Positions 17,719 through 26,556 of a DNA stretch of 64,000 bases are shown here, piece after piece; the first letter of the stretch is position 1; each line of letters opens with the position of its first letter. The position numbers and the translations under genes are program-made. This DNA is from an uncultured Agrobacterium sp. (GTDB lineage Bacteria; Pseudomonadota; Alphaproteobacteria; Rhizobiales; Rhizobiaceae), in contig CAJYTK010000022.1 in the NCBI GenBank assembly GCA_913777615.1, positions 124,001 through 188,000 of the forward strand. The letters are read 5' to 3'. The notes below the pieces were generated by a model, which saw only the letters and a program-made list of their open reading frames with translations, searched no databases and was not told the DNA's origin.

Positions 17719-17728
17719 ATATCGATAT
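17719..17728. promoter_or_regulatory. AT-rich palindrome in the metK promoter region
   Basis: A perfect 10-bp palindrome ATATCGATAT inside a 30-bp A/T-rich block (about 17701-17730), 90 bp before the metK start. A possible operator; the binding protein is unknown. The neighbouring XRE regulator is a candidate by position only. Confidence 0.25.
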
Positions 17729-17750
17729 TCCATTGTTCCTAACAGACAAT

Positions 17751-17774
17751 AAAAAACGGCCCCGTAGGGCCGTT
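17751..17774 (-). terminator. Rho-independent terminator of praR
   Basis: On the minus strand an 8-bp stem (17774-17767 with 17762-17755), 4-base loop TACG, followed by a run of T. It separates praR from metK. Confidence 0.9.
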
Positions 17775-17802
17775 CAAAATGTTCTAAGCTAATGTATGGA
17801 GC

Positions 17803-18222
17803 TTAGTCAGTGTCGCCCTCAGCAGCGAGCGCTTTGACCAGGTCGACAATGCGACGGCGTACCTTGGGATCGTTGATTTTCACAAAGGCGCGGTTTAGCT
17901 GCAGCCCTTCGGAAGAAGACAGGAAATCAACCACATAGTTGGAGCTCGATGCCTCCGCAGAACTGGAGGCAGAGGCAGACTGTTCTCCCGGCGCGTCTTC
18001 GAAGAAGAAGGAAACCGGTACGTTCAGGATGGCTGAAATGTTTTGAAGACGGCTGGCGCCGACGCGATTGGTGCCCTTCTCGTATTTCTGAATCTGCTGA
18101 AAGGTAATTCCGAGGCTTTCTCCCAGCTTTTCCTGGCTCATGCCAAGCATCGTGCGGCGCAGCCGGATGCGACTTCCGACGTGAATGTCGATCGGGTTCG
18201 GCTTCTTCTTATTTTCGGTCAT
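17803..18222 (-). CDS. praR: XRE-family regulator, PraR type
   Basis: A 139-residue DNA-binding protein. Residues 12-72 form the helix-turn-helix: RIRLRRTMLGMSQEKLGESLG, then ITFQQIQKYEKGTNRVG, with the VSFFFEDAPG tail usual for the rhizobial and brucella SinR-like regulators of this kind. A Ser/Ala-rich linker (about 80-93) leads to a C-terminal helix that ends DLVKALAAEGDTD. In rhizobia PraR represses surface-attachment and quorum-sensing genes; equivalence here is inferred from sequence and the position next to metK. It has its own terminator and a 141-bp upstream region. Confidence 0.85.
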   Translation of the reverse strand: MTENKKKPNPIDIHVGSRIRLRRTMLGMSQEKLGESLGITFQQIQKYEKGTNRVGASRLQNISAILNVPVSFFFEDAPGEQSASASSSAEASSSNYVVDFLSSSEGLQLNRAFVKINDPKVRRRIVDLVKALAAEGDTD

Positions 18223-18363
18223 ATGTTAGTCCTGACATCCTGTTGTCGGTGGCTTGTTACACCTTAACGAAAAGCCTTGTGGCTTAGATCAGTGCAACAC
18301 GCCGTCATATCACATGCGTTGTACTACCCCACAATCACACTATGCAATTTTAGGGGTTTTGGG

Positions 18364-19953
18364 TCAATTCTTGCGACCAGCTAAACCATGCCGAGAAATC
18401 AAAGCGACTGCGAACATTGTTATAAAGAACAACCAAAAGTTCGTTTTGCGGGCTTCGCCATTCAATGCGTCGATGGCCGCACCACTTAAGGTCGTATCGA
18501 TTATGCCCGTTTGACCGTAATCAAGACCAGCCTCGATACCACCTAACGGGTCAATCATGGCGGAAATGCCAGTGTTAGCGGCGCGAATCACTGGCAGACC
18601 CGTTTCGACCGCTCTCACTCTTGCCTGCTGGAAGTGTTGATAGGGCCCAGGTGTGTCACCGAACCATCCGTCATTGGTGACATTCAGGATCGCTTCGGAA
18701 GAGGCGATATCCGCCGGTACATCATCGGGAAAGATGATTTCATAGCAGATAAAGGAGTAGAGCTTCTTTCCCGACGGCAATGTGATTGGGGTTCGGCTGA
18801 GCGCCGGCGAGAAGCCACCTGGCAAGCTTATGAGATTCTCAATGCCGAGGCGGTGCAATACATCCTCGAACGGCACATACTCGCCGAAGGGGACGAGATG
18901 AACCTTGTCCGTCGCTCCAATGATTTGCCCCTGACCATCCACGGCATAGACGGAATTATAGTATCGCGGTGGATGACCAGCGCCGGCATCCTCCATTCGC
19001 ACGGCGCCCGTCAGTAGAATCTGGCCGTCGTCCAGCGTCTTGGCGATTTCTTCCAACGCATCCGGGTTCTGGGTCAGAATGAACGGGACGGAGGTTTCCG
19101 GCCAGACGATGATATCCGGTCGCTTCTTGCCCGGTGATGGCGGCAGTGCGGAGAGACGCAAATGCTCCTGAAAGATCTCGACCCGATCGGCATTCAGCAT
19201 CTTGCGCGACTGATCGATGCCGGGCTGAACGATGCGGATCGTGGTTACGTCAGCAATCTCCGGCAATGGCTGATGCATGCGGTAAAGGCCGTAGCCTACA
19301 TGTCCCGCCAGAAGCAGGAACGCAAGCGATAGACCGGAAACCATGCCTCGACGGGTTCCAAGCAGTGCCGGGCTGGAAAAGATGAAGACCGCCAGCATCG
19401 ACATGCCAAAGATACCGATGAGGTTGGAGGTCTGCATCATCAACGGTACAGGCATAAGACCGTAACCGACCGCGTTCCACGGGAAGCCCGTGGCGACAAA
19501 GCTTCGCAGCCACTCGGCCAGTCCGAAGGATGCAGAAAGAGCGGCGATCCTGCCCCAGCCATCGGACCAGAGACTATTGGCCATCATGACAGCAAGGCCG
19601 TAGAAGAGCGCGAGAAAGGCTGGCAGACCCAGGATCGCCAGCGGCAGTGCCCAGGCAAACTCATCCGCTTCGAGCAGCAAGGCATTTCCAAGCCACCAGA
19701 GGCCTGCCACGAAGTAGCCGAGACCGAATATCCAACCGAGCAGAAATACCTTGAACGTGCGCGAAAGCAGACCACCATCAGGGCTTCCAGTGGTGCCGTC
19801 TATCAACCAGACCAAGAGGGTGAAAGAGACAAAGAGGCTGGCGAAAAACCCGACGGGAGGCAGGGCAAGCGCGCCGATGGCGCCCGCTATCAAAGCAATG
19901 AGAATCCGGTTGAAGCCACTGCTCAACATGATCGTGCCCGCGAGCCGCTCCAT
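18364..19953 (-). CDS. lnt: Apolipoprotein N-acyltransferase
   Basis: Adds the third acyl chain to lipoproteins in the inner membrane. The 529-residue protein begins with about six transmembrane helices (residues 12-215), followed by the periplasmic carbon-nitrogen hydrolase domain and a final membrane helix. The catalytic triad is complete: Glu286 (WPETSVP), Lys350 (TDKVHLVPFGEY) and Cys403 (FICYEIIFPD). AAGGAG lies 11 bases before the ATG at 19953. Downstream of corC on the same strand, an old and widespread pairing. lspA, which acts one step earlier, is encoded elsewhere in this window. Confidence 0.96.
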   Translation of the reverse strand: MERLAGTIMLSSGFNRILIALIAGAIGALALPPVGFFASLFVSFTLLVWLIDGTTGSPDGGLLSRTFKVFLLGWIFGLGYFVAGLWWLGNALLLEADEFAWALPLAILGLPAFLALFYGLAVMMANSLWSDGWGRIAALSASFGLAEWLRSFVATGFPWNAVGYGLMPVPLMMQTSNLIGIFGMSMLAVFIFSSPALLGTRRGMVSGLSLAFLLLAGHVGYGLYRMHQPLPEIADVTTIRIVQPGIDQSRKMLNADRVEIFQEHLRLSALPPSPGKKRPDIIVWPETSVPFILTQNPDALEEIAKTLDDGQILLTGAVRMEDAGAGHPPRYYNSVYAVDGQGQIIGATDKVHLVPFGEYVPFEDVLHRLGIENLISLPGGFSPALSRTPITLPSGKKLYSFICYEIIFPDDVPADIASSEAILNVTNDGWFGDTPGPYQHFQQARVRAVETGLPVIRAANTGISAMIDPLGGIEAGLDYGQTGIIDTTLSGAAIDALNGEARKTNFWLFFITMFAVALISRHGLAGRKN

Positions 19954-20374
19954 GCAGTATCAATCTCCTTGAGGGGCACCGTTCAATGACGCAAGACGAG
20001 AAGCGGATACCAGAACTGACTTGCCTCCAAAATCCGGCCAGCGCGAAAGCCCGCTGATCGCACTTTGTTTGCTGGACGCCGAACAATTATACGGCCTGCA
20101 TTTCCGGCTTACTTCAAAACAAAACGAACGTCCACAGCGCAACCTTGCCGGGCCTGCACAGATCACAATCCTTACAGGCAAGACAGTATCGGCCCGAAAA
20201 TCGGAAGCGATTTTCGGGCCGATACATGGATCCAGAGATTCAACGTCTAGTCAGCGTGCAAGCACGTAATACGCTTCAGAGCGTCTTGCGTACGTACCAA
20301 CAACGCGCGGCGCTCCCCGTGCCGCAGCGACCAAGGAGCGAAGCTTCGACCCGGCTACTCCCGGATCGAAGCCG
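19954..20374. other. 421-bp intergenic region between corC and lnt
   Basis: I see no credible gene here; short open frames lack family features and ribosome-binding sites. It holds the most perfect copy of the dispersed palindrome (20184-20224) and presumably the lnt promoter or an internal operon spacer. Confidence 0.6.
20184..20224 (+). repeat. Dispersed palindromic repeat, copy 2 (17-bp perfect stem)
   Basis: A perfect 17-bp inverted repeat, 20187-20203 with 20208-20224, loop GAAG. The left flank ACAG and the core GAAAATCGGAA are shared with copies at 13041, 26499, 28695 and 43176. At RNA level it would form a very stable hairpin between corC and lnt. Confidence 0.8.
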
Positions 20375-21511
20375 TTACACAGCGGCCTTATCGGAATTAT
20401 CGGACGGTGCCGGAAGTGCGATCATCTCGCCTGTCACCACTGCGGCCGGAGCCTGATCGTCCTCGCCCATCGACGATTCATCGCGACGGATGCGGACGCG
20501 CTTGATGCGCCTGCTGTCGGCATCGAGAATGTGGAACTCGAAGCCTGGAACGGCGCGAACGATCTCGCCCTTGGACGGGATGCGACCGAGCGCGAAGAAA
20601 ACGAGACCGCCCAGCGTGTCGATCTCCTCGACATGCTCACGGACGTCGAACTCGGGGCCGATCGCCTCAGCCAGCTCCATCAGTTCGATGCGCGCATCTG
20701 CAATCAGAACGTCGGAAGAGACACGAACGAACATGGCCTCGTCCTTGTCGTGCTCATCGTCGATGTCGCCAATCACCATCTCCACAATGTCTTCGTGGGA
20801 GACGAGCCCATCGGTGCCGCCATATTCGTCGATAATCACCGCGAGCTGGGTGCGCTGCGCCTGCATGGTCTTCAAGAGATCGGATGCAAGCATGGAGGGT
20901 GGCGCGAACAGGATCTTGCGAATGATCCCGGCTTCGGCCAACGTCGTTTCGAGATCGACGCGGGAGAGATCGAAGTTGGAGCGGGGTGTGCGCGTCGCCT
21001 TAGCCTCACCATTGGCAGGCGTGCGCGTGCCGCCGCGGCGCTTGTTGCGTGCCTGCTTGCCCACATAGGACAGAAGATCACGAATGTGGATCATGCCCTT
21101 GGGATCGTCGAGCGTCTCGTCATAGACCGGCATGCGGGAGCGGCCCGTCGCCTCGAAGCGGATCATCGCTTCACCGATCGTGGTCTCCTGATCGAGCCCG
21201 TCTATATCGACGCGGGGGATCATGATGTCCTCGACCCGGACTTCTCTGAAGCGGAGAATATTGTTCAGCATCGCCCGCTCGTCGGGCGTAAAGGCAGCGC
21301 CGATATCGGTATCGGTCATCAGCGCATCGGTCAGGTCTTCACGAAGACGCTCGCCCTGCGACGGCTTCAATATCCGGGAAATTCTCGACCAGATGGAGGA
21401 GCGGGGCTTTGCTTGGTAGTCCTGTCGTAACGGACTACTGCCCTCCTCCGATGAGGATTGTTCCCCGGCGTCTTTGCCCTCTTGGGGCGGTCTTGCAGAA
21501 TGTTCGTTCAT
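20375..21511 (-). CDS. corC: CorC/HlyC-type CBS-domain protein
   Basis: A 378-residue protein. After a charged N-terminal tail come two CBS domains (about residues 85-150 and 190-245; MIPRVDIDGLD opens the first, and AVIIDEYGGTDGLVSHEDIVE closes the second) and the C-terminal CorC_HlyC domain ending FHILDADSRRIKRVRIRR. There is no DUF21 membrane domain, so this is the soluble CorC type, thought to assist magnesium/cobalt handling, rather than a membrane hemolysin-C. The ATG at 21511 is chosen; a TTG at 21532 has AGGAA at good spacing and overlaps the ybeY stop, so it is a real alternative. It is in an operon phoH-ybeY-corC. Confidence 0.9.
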   Translation of the reverse strand: MNEHSARPPQEGKDAGEQSSSEEGSSPLRQDYQAKPRSSIWSRISRILKPSQGERLREDLTDALMTDTDIGAAFTPDERAMLNNILRFREVRVEDIMIPRVDIDGLDQETTIGEAMIRFEATGRSRMPVYDETLDDPKGMIHIRDLLSYVGKQARNKRRGGTRTPANGEAKATRTPRSNFDLSRVDLETTLAEAGIIRKILFAPPSMLASDLLKTMQAQRTQLAVIIDEYGGTDGLVSHEDIVEMVIGDIDDEHDKDEAMFVRVSSDVLIADARIELMELAEAIGPEFDVREHVEEIDTLGGLVFFALGRIPSKGEIVRAVPGFEFHILDADSRRIKRVRIRRDESSMGEDDQAPAAVVTGEMIALPAPSDNSDKAAV

Positions 21512-21528
21512 TGTCCCAAACAGTTCGA

Positions 21529-22035
21529 TCAAAGCGGTTCCTGGCCCGCGTAAGGGTCAGATAGGCCAAGAGACGCCAGAATGCGAGTCTCAAGACCTTC
21601 CATTTCTTCCGCCTCTTCGGTTTCCATATGGTCATAACCAAAGAGATGCAGACATCCATGCACCAGCAGATGGGTCAAATGATCCTCGAAACTCTTCTCA
21701 AGATCAAGGGCTTCGCGCATGACAGTTTCATGTGCAATAACGATGTCGCCAAGCATCGGCCCCGGCATCCCGCCCGGCTCCAGGGGAAAGGCAGGAAAAG
21801 ACAGGACGTTCGTCGCCTTATCCTTGCTGCGCCACTGCGCATTTATGTCCTTGATCGCAGCGTCATCGGTGAAAACCAGCGACACCTCTACCGGCATGCC
21901 GGGAAACGGCTGCTGCTCTTCTTTTCTCAGATAGGAGACAGTGGCCTCCAGCACTTTGGTGCTGAAGGCAAAAAGCTCTTCCTCCGAGGGCCAGTCATCC
22001 GCCTCGACAGAGATTTGAATATCCAGAACCGTCAT
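21529..22035 (-). CDS. ybeY: Endoribonuclease YbeY (rRNA maturation)
   Basis: A 168-residue single-strand endoribonuclease needed for 16S rRNA 3'-end maturation and ribosome quality control. The zinc site HLLVHGCLHLFGYDH (three His, near residue 130) and the ATNVLSFPAF block are diagnostic. The ATG at 22035 gives the normal N-terminus; the open frame extending to 22182 lies inside phoH. The start is only 10 bp from the phoH stop and the stop touches the corC start region, consistent with tight coupling. Confidence 0.96.
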   Translation of the reverse strand: MTVLDIQISVEADDWPSEEELFAFSTKVLEATVSYLRKEEQQPFPGMPVEVSLVFTDDAAIKDINAQWRSKDKATNVLSFPAFPLEPGGMPGPMLGDIVIAHETVMREALDLEKSFEDHLTHLLVHGCLHLFGYDHMETEEAEEMEGLETRILASLGLSDPYAGQEPL

Positions 22036-22045
22036 CGTCTCGGCT

Positions 22046-23104
22046 TCAATAACCTTGTCTCGGAAGGCTCTCATCCGGCACAGCCGTGTGCGATTCATAG
22101 GCCTTGACGATACGCGCCACCATCGGGTGACGCACGACATCGACGTCCTTGAAGCGAACAACGGAGACGCCTTCGACATCACCGAGGATTTGCAGGGCCT
22201 CTACCAGACCGGATTTTACGCCACGCGGAAGGTCGACCTGGCTCGGGTCGCCGGTCACGATCATGCGACCGTTTTCACCCAGACGCGTCAGGAACATCTT
22301 CATCTGCATGGTCGTGGTGTTCTGCGCCTCATCGAGGATAACGGCAGCATTGGCGAGCGTGCGGCCACGCATGAAGGCGAGCGGTGCGATTTCGATGACG
22401 CCTGCCTGGATGGCACGCTCCACCTTATCCCCCGGCATCATGTCGTAAAGCGCGTCATAGAGCGGACGAAGATAGGGATCGACCTTTTCCTTCATGTCGC
22501 CCGGCAGGAAGCCCAGACGCTCGCCCGCTTCGACGGCTGGGCGAGACAGAACGATGCGATCCACCGCGCCGCGCTCCAAAAGCTGTGCGGCATGGGCGAC
22601 GGCCAGATAGGTCTTGCCGGTACCGGCCGGTCCCACACCGAAGACGAGTTCAGACTGTTCCAGCGCCCGCATATAGACATCCTGTGTCGGCGTGCGGGCG
22701 GCAATTGTCTTCTTGCGGGTGGAAATCTGGGCCATCGACACTTTGGCTTTGCGCTCCATCGTTGGCAGGGTCAACTGGTCGTCTGCTGCGACCGCCATGC
22801 GGATTGCGCCTTCGACATCGGAAAGTTCGGCTGTGCCACCCTTCAACAGGCGCTGATAGAGAAAATCCAGCGCGCGCCGGGCCTGGTTGGTCGCAACCAT
22901 GTCGCCCGTAATCGCGACTGAATTGCCGCGTGGGCGGGCATCGATGTTGAGCCGCTGCTCCAGCAATTTCAGGTTTTGATCGAACTGACCGAATAGCTCT
23001 CCTGCTATTCTGTTATTCTCGAACGTGAGGACGAAGTGATTGGCGTCGGTCGCGGGTGAGCGTGGCTGGCGCGATGAAGGTGAGGCCAATTCGTGTGCGT
23101 TCAA
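22046..23104 (-). CDS. phoH: PhoH-like ATPase (YbeZ)
   Basis: A 352-residue cytosolic P-loop ATPase that works with YbeY in RNA metabolism. Walker A is GVGPAGTGKTYLAVAHA near residue 160, Walker B is AAVILDEAQN, and GRMIVTGDPSQVDLP follows. An N-terminal KH-like part precedes it. The start is taken as a TTG at 23104, giving MNAHELASP and preceded by AGGAG nine bases upstream; another in-frame TTG at 23143 would overlap the miaB-phoH junction. It lies 47 bp after miaB on the same strand. Confidence 0.93.
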   Translation of the reverse strand: MNAHELASPSSRQPRSPATDANHFVLTFENNRIAGELFGQFDQNLKLLEQRLNIDARPRGNSVAITGDMVATNQARRALDFLYQRLLKGGTAELSDVEGAIRMAVAADDQLTLPTMERKAKVSMAQISTRKKTIAARTPTQDVYMRALEQSELVFGVGPAGTGKTYLAVAHAAQLLERGAVDRIVLSRPAVEAGERLGFLPGDMKEKVDPYLRPLYDALYDMMPGDKVERAIQAGVIEIAPLAFMRGRTLANAAVILDEAQNTTTMQMKMFLTRLGENGRMIVTGDPSQVDLPRGVKSGLVEALQILGDVEGVSVVRFKDVDVVRHPMVARIVKAYESHTAVPDESLPRQGY

Positions 23105-23151
23105 GCGGTCAGGCTCCTGTCCGAGGTCAGTTCCGGTTCCCAACTCTAACT

Positions 23152-24549
23152 CTATGCCACCTCGGCAAACAAGCTGTTTGGACCGGTCGCAGTGATTCGT
23201 ACATGAATAATGTCACCGATTTTCATGTCGTTTGCATCAAGATTTACAGACTGAAGCCACGGAGACCGGCCGATCAGCTGTCCGGGCATACGACCAGGCT
23301 TTTCCAGCAAGACTTCCATGGTCTTTCCAACGAGCGACTGGGCAAAGTCGTTCTGCTGTTTCAACAGCAGCGCCTGTAGTCTTTCAAGCCGCGCGGCCTT
23401 CACATCTTCCGGCACCTGATCGGTCAGATCGGCGCCCGGCGTCCCTGGGCGCGTCGAATATTTGAACGAGAAGGCCTGCGCGTATTTCACCGCTTCCACC
23501 ATGGCGAGCGTGTCTTCGAAGTCCTGATCCGACTCGCCGGGGAAGCCGACAATAAAATCGCCGGACATGGCGATATCAGGGCGGGCGCCACGAATTCTTT
23601 CGATCAGCCTCAAATATTCATCGCCGGTATGGCGGCGATTCATGGCTTTCAAAATGCGGTCGGACCCTGCCTGTACGGGCAGATGCAGATAGGGCATCAG
23701 GGCACGCAGATCGCGATGCGCCTCGATCAAGCGGTCATCCATGTCGCGTGGGTGGCTCGTCGTGTAGCGCAGGCGTGCAAGACCGGGAATTTCGGCCAGG
23801 CGATAGAGAAGCTCTGCCAGTCCCCATTGCTCGCCTTTCGGACCCGTCGAGCGCCATGCGTTGACGTTCTGCCCAAGAAGCGTGATCTCACGCACTCCGG
23901 CATCCACGAGCTTCATCGCCTCGTCGAGGATCTGGCTGACAGGACGGGAGACCTCGGAGCCTCGGGTGTAAGGGACTACGCAGAAGGTGCAGAACTTGTC
24001 ACAGCCCTCCTGAACGGTGAGAAACGCCGTCACACCGCGCGAGCGAAGCTTTGCCTTTTCGGCCACCGGCAGATGCTCGAACTTATCTTCGACCGCATAA
24101 TCGGTCTCGATCACCCGCTCGCCGTCGCGAACGCGCGCAAGCGCCTGCGGCAGGCGATGATAGGTCTGCGGACCGATAACGACATCGACGGCGGGCGCAC
24201 GGCGCAGTATCTCTTCGCCTTCGGCCTGGGCCACACAACCGGCGACGCCGATGACGAATTCGCGGCCCTCTTCCTCGCGCAACTTTTTCATGTCGCGCAG
24301 ACGCCCAAGCGCGGAGTAAACCTTTTCCGCCGCCTTTTCCCGGATGTGACAGGTGTTCAGCAAAACGAGATCGGCCTCGCTCATATCCTCGGTCTGAACG
24401 TAGCCATCCTTTGCCAGAGCATCGCTCATGCGGACGGAATCGTAGACGTTCATCTGACAGCCATAGGTCTTGATAAAGACCTTGCGGCTGTTGGCTGCTT
24501 GAGCCAAAGCGGTCGTGGTGGCGTCGAGGCCGAGCGTGTCCTGGGTCAT
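23152..24549 (-). CDS. miaB: tRNA-2-methylthio-N6-dimethylallyladenosine synthase
   Basis: A radical-SAM methylthiotransferase that modifies A37 of tRNAs. In the 465-residue protein the N-terminal UPF0004 domain supplies three cluster cysteines ([25 protein letters not shown]), the radical-SAM motif is CDKFCTFC near residue 185, and a TRAM domain ends the protein. The start is a clear ATG. It is followed by phoH, and preceded on the same strand by the acyltransferase gene with an 89-bp gap. Confidence 0.96.
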   Translation of the reverse strand: MTQDTLGLDATTTALAQAANSRKVFIKTYGCQMNVYDSVRMSDALAKDGYVQTEDMSEADLVLLNTCHIREKAAEKVYSALGRLRDMKKLREEEGREFVIGVAGCVAQAEGEEILRRAPAVDVVIGPQTYHRLPQALARVRDGERVIETDYAVEDKFEHLPVAEKAKLRSRGVTAFLTVQEGCDKFCTFCVVPYTRGSEVSRPVSQILDEAMKLVDAGVREITLLGQNVNAWRSTGPKGEQWGLAELLYRLAEIPGLARLRYTTSHPRDMDDRLIEAHRDLRALMPYLHLPVQAGSDRILKAMNRRHTGDEYLRLIERIRGARPDIAMSGDFIVGFPGESDQDFEDTLAMVEAVKYAQAFSFKYSTRPGTPGADLTDQVPEDVKAARLERLQALLLKQQNDFAQSLVGKTMEVLLEKPGRMPGQLIGRSPWLQSVNLDANDMKIGDIIHVRITATGPNSLFAEVA

Positions 24550-24638
24550 GGCGCGTATCTAATGATTTTTGCGCACCAATTAAATAGAAAAATGCGAGAA
24601 ACCGGCGCGCGCAGGTCCTCAATGCGGACATTCAAGCC

Positions 24639-25439
24639 CTATCGCGGCTTTCGCCAACCGCCGCGCAGGCTGAAATTCAGCATGTTGCGAAGTGCCTTGG
24701 TGGCTTCGAGGCTGAGCGCCTTGCGATTGTCGCCCTTGGCAAAGGGGATCGCCTCCCCGAAGGTGACGTCAACCTCGATCGCCCCGGCCTTTACGAGACC
24801 CGCCAGTGACGGCAGCAAGCCAATACTGCCCGGCCAGGCGGCAACCGGTCTGTGGTAACGTCCCATCGCCATGCCCTGGATACCGGTATAGGCAATAGCC
24901 ACCGGCTGCACATGAACGAGGTTGCTCGGCACCTGGTCGGCGGCACTGGATGCTGCACCGAACAACGAGGACTTGATTGGTAAAAGCCGATTACCATCCG
25001 ATGTCGTGCCTTCGGGAAAGAGCACGATGATCTCACCGCCCGCAAGCCTTTCGGCGATCTCGTTCACCTGCACGCCTGCGCTGCGTTTCTGTTCGCGAGT
25101 GACGAAGACGGTTTTCTGCAGGCGCGCCAGCTTGCCAAAAATCGGCCAGTCGCGCACTTCGGTCTTGGCGATGAAGGCGACATCCGCAACGCTGCCCAGC
25201 ACCAGGATGTCCTTCCAGGACACGTGATTGGCGATCAGGAGCAAAGGTCTTTCGGTCTCGAGGGCGCCGTGGACATGGACCTTGATGCCGATCGATCGAC
25301 AGGCGAACCGATGCCATATGCGCGGTATCCGGCGGCGGATCGGTAAGTCTAGCCAGAGCCCGAGCAATTGCAGGGGCAACAGCGCCACGGTGACAATGGA
25401 AAGAACGAAAACCGCATAGGCAATCCGAAGCCACGTCAT
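24639..25439 (-). CDS. olsA: PlsC-family acyltransferase, probable lyso-ornithine-lipid acyltransferase OlsA
   Basis: A 266-residue membrane-bound acyltransferase. One or two hydrophobic helices at the N-terminus are followed by the catalytic NHVSWKD motif (His-x4-Asp, near residue 71) and the acceptor-binding FPEGTTSDGN motif near residue 140. The family makes phosphatidic acid or, in rhizobia, ornithine lipid from lyso-ornithine lipid. The OlsA call rests on my recollection that olsA sits between fur and miaB in rhizobia, and on olsB being in the same window; a 1-acylglycerol-3-phosphate acyltransferase role cannot be excluded. Confidence 0.8.
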   Translation of the reverse strand: MTWLRIAYAVFVLSIVTVALLPLQLLGLWLDLPIRRRIPRIWHRFACRSIGIKVHVHGALETERPLLLIANHVSWKDILVLGSVADVAFIAKTEVRDWPIFGKLARLQKTVFVTREQKRSAGVQVNEIAERLAGGEIIVLFPEGTTSDGNRLLPIKSSLFGAASSAADQVPSNLVHVQPVAIAYTGIQGMAMGRYHRPVAAWPGSIGLLPSLAGLVKAGAIEVDVTFGEAIPFAKGDNRKALSLEATKALRNMLNFSLRGGWRKPR

Positions 25440-25473
25440 CGCCGCCTCCGCTTCGTGGCCATGGATCGTCGCC

Positions 25474-25902
25474 TCAACGCTCTTCCGGTTTCAGCGGAAC
25501 GCCGTAGAGTTCGAGACGGTGATCGACGAGCTTGAACCCATGCTCGCGGGCGATCTTTTCCTGCAAGGCTTCGATTTCGGCAGAACGGAACTCGATCACC
25601 ACGCCGTTCTTCAGGTCGATCAGATGATCGTGATGCTCTTCAGGCACGGTCTCGTAGCGCGAACGGCCATCGCGGAAATCGTGGCGCTCGATAATGCCTG
25701 CGTCTTCAAACAGCTTGACGGTGCGATAGACGGTAGAGATCGAAATCTTCGGATCGACCGCGGATGAGCGGCGATACAGCTCCTCCACATCCGGATGGTC
25801 TTCCGACTCCTGAAGAACGCGGGCAATGACCCGTCGCTGGTCGGTCATGCGCATGCCGCGCTCCGCACAGATGTCTTCAAGGGTTTTCGAAAGGTCTACC
25901 AC
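25474..25902 (-). CDS. mur: Fur-family metalloregulator, Mur type
   Basis: A 142-residue repressor with the Fur winged helix (RMTDQRRVIARVL, then ISISTVYRTVKLFEDAG) and the metal-binding EEHHDHLIDLKNG segment. Where E. coli Fur has two zinc cysteines in that segment, this protein has Asp and Asn, and there is no CxxC near the C-terminus, as in the rhizobial manganese regulator Mur. Control of manganese uptake in response to Mn(II) is inferred from the family. It starts at GTG with AAAGG ten bases upstream. It follows rimI and precedes olsA on the same strand. Confidence 0.9.
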   Translation of the reverse strand: MVDLSKTLEDICAERGMRMTDQRRVIARVLQESEDHPDVEELYRRSSAVDPKISISTVYRTVKLFEDAGIIERHDFRDGRSRYETVPEEHHDHLIDLKNGVVIEFRSAEIEALQEKIAREHGFKLVDHRLELYGVPLKPEER

Positions 25903-25971
25903 GATAATCAGGCCTTTGGATGCGTCGTTGGTCCGCCATACTGGCGGCAGAGAGTTTCAATGTCACCGGAA

Positions 25972-26466
25972 CTATCGAAGATCGCGCCGCATGACAAGCG
26001 CTGTGGATTTCGTCCCATCCTTGGCCGTGTAATAGGCTTTGCGTTCCGCGACCGTCTTGAAGCCAAGCTTGCGGTAAAGATGCACGGCAGGCCCGTTGGC
26101 GCCATCCACCTCAAGAAACATGGTTTCGGCACCGCGCATCAGCGCTTCGCGCATGGCAGCCTGCATCAAGCGCCATCCAAGCCCGGCACCGGCAAACTTG
26201 TCGCCGACGGCCACGGTCAGAATTTCAGCTTCCCCGCACGCCTCACGAGACAGGACGAAGCCGCCAAGCGGCTGGCTGAAAAACGCGTTGGTCTGGCGCG
26301 CGACCGCGCCGAAGACGCTTTTCTGCGATAGGAGACTGGAAAACTCGCTCTCGCTCCATGCCTGAGGAAAACGGGACGTGTGAAGCTCGGCAACGTCAGC
26401 GCAATCGTTATGCGCCATCGGCACGATCTCAAAAAAGGGTTTCCAGCTCAGATAGTCGTCGAACAT
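25972..26466 (-). CDS. rimI: Ribosomal protein S18-alanine N-acetyltransferase
   Basis: A 164-residue GNAT acetyltransferase. Motif A is ILTVAVGDKFAGAGLGWRLM (acetyl-CoA-binding loop near residue 90), followed by the FLEVDGANGPAVHLYRKLGF block, a reliable RimI signature. It is encoded just after tsaB, the usual partner in bacterial genomes, separated here by 90 bp that contain a dispersed palindromic repeat. Substrate assignment to S18 is by family. Confidence 0.9.
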   Translation of the reverse strand: MFDDYLSWKPFFEIVPMAHNDCADVAELHTSRFPQAWSESEFSSLLSQKSVFGAVARQTNAFFSQPLGGFVLSREACGEAEILTVAVGDKFAGAGLGWRLMQAAMREALMRGAETMFLEVDGANGPAVHLYRKLGFKTVAERKAYYTAKDGTKSTALVMRRDLR

Positions 26467-26498
26467 TGCAGGGAATCATCCGCCTTGAATGCAAGATG

Positions 26499-26535
26499 GC
26501 TACAGCATCAGCCAGCAAATCGAAATCGATTTTCG
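26499..26535 (+). repeat. Dispersed palindromic repeat, copy 3
   Basis: Carries ACAGCATC, then a variant core with AATCGAAATCGATTTTCG; it aligns without gaps over 34 bases with the copy at 20184. It lies in the tsaB-rimI gap. Confidence 0.6.
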
Positions 26536-26556
26536 ACGGGGAATAATGGCAGTCTG

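Noticed and set aside
17630..17750. SAM-responsive riboswitch before metK
   Set aside because: The leader has no recognisable conserved SAM-II or SAM/SAH riboswitch sequence; it is short and A/T-rich.
16358..17752. 464-codon open frame antisense to metK
   Set aside because: It mirrors metK in GC-rich codon use, has no family features and no ribosome-binding site; metK itself is certain.
20531..21430. 299-codon open frame antisense to corC
   Set aside because: Overlaps the CBS-domain gene completely and lacks any recognisable motif.
23629..24858. 409-codon open frame antisense to miaB and olsA
   Set aside because: Shadow of two real genes; composition is that of a reverse-frame artefact.
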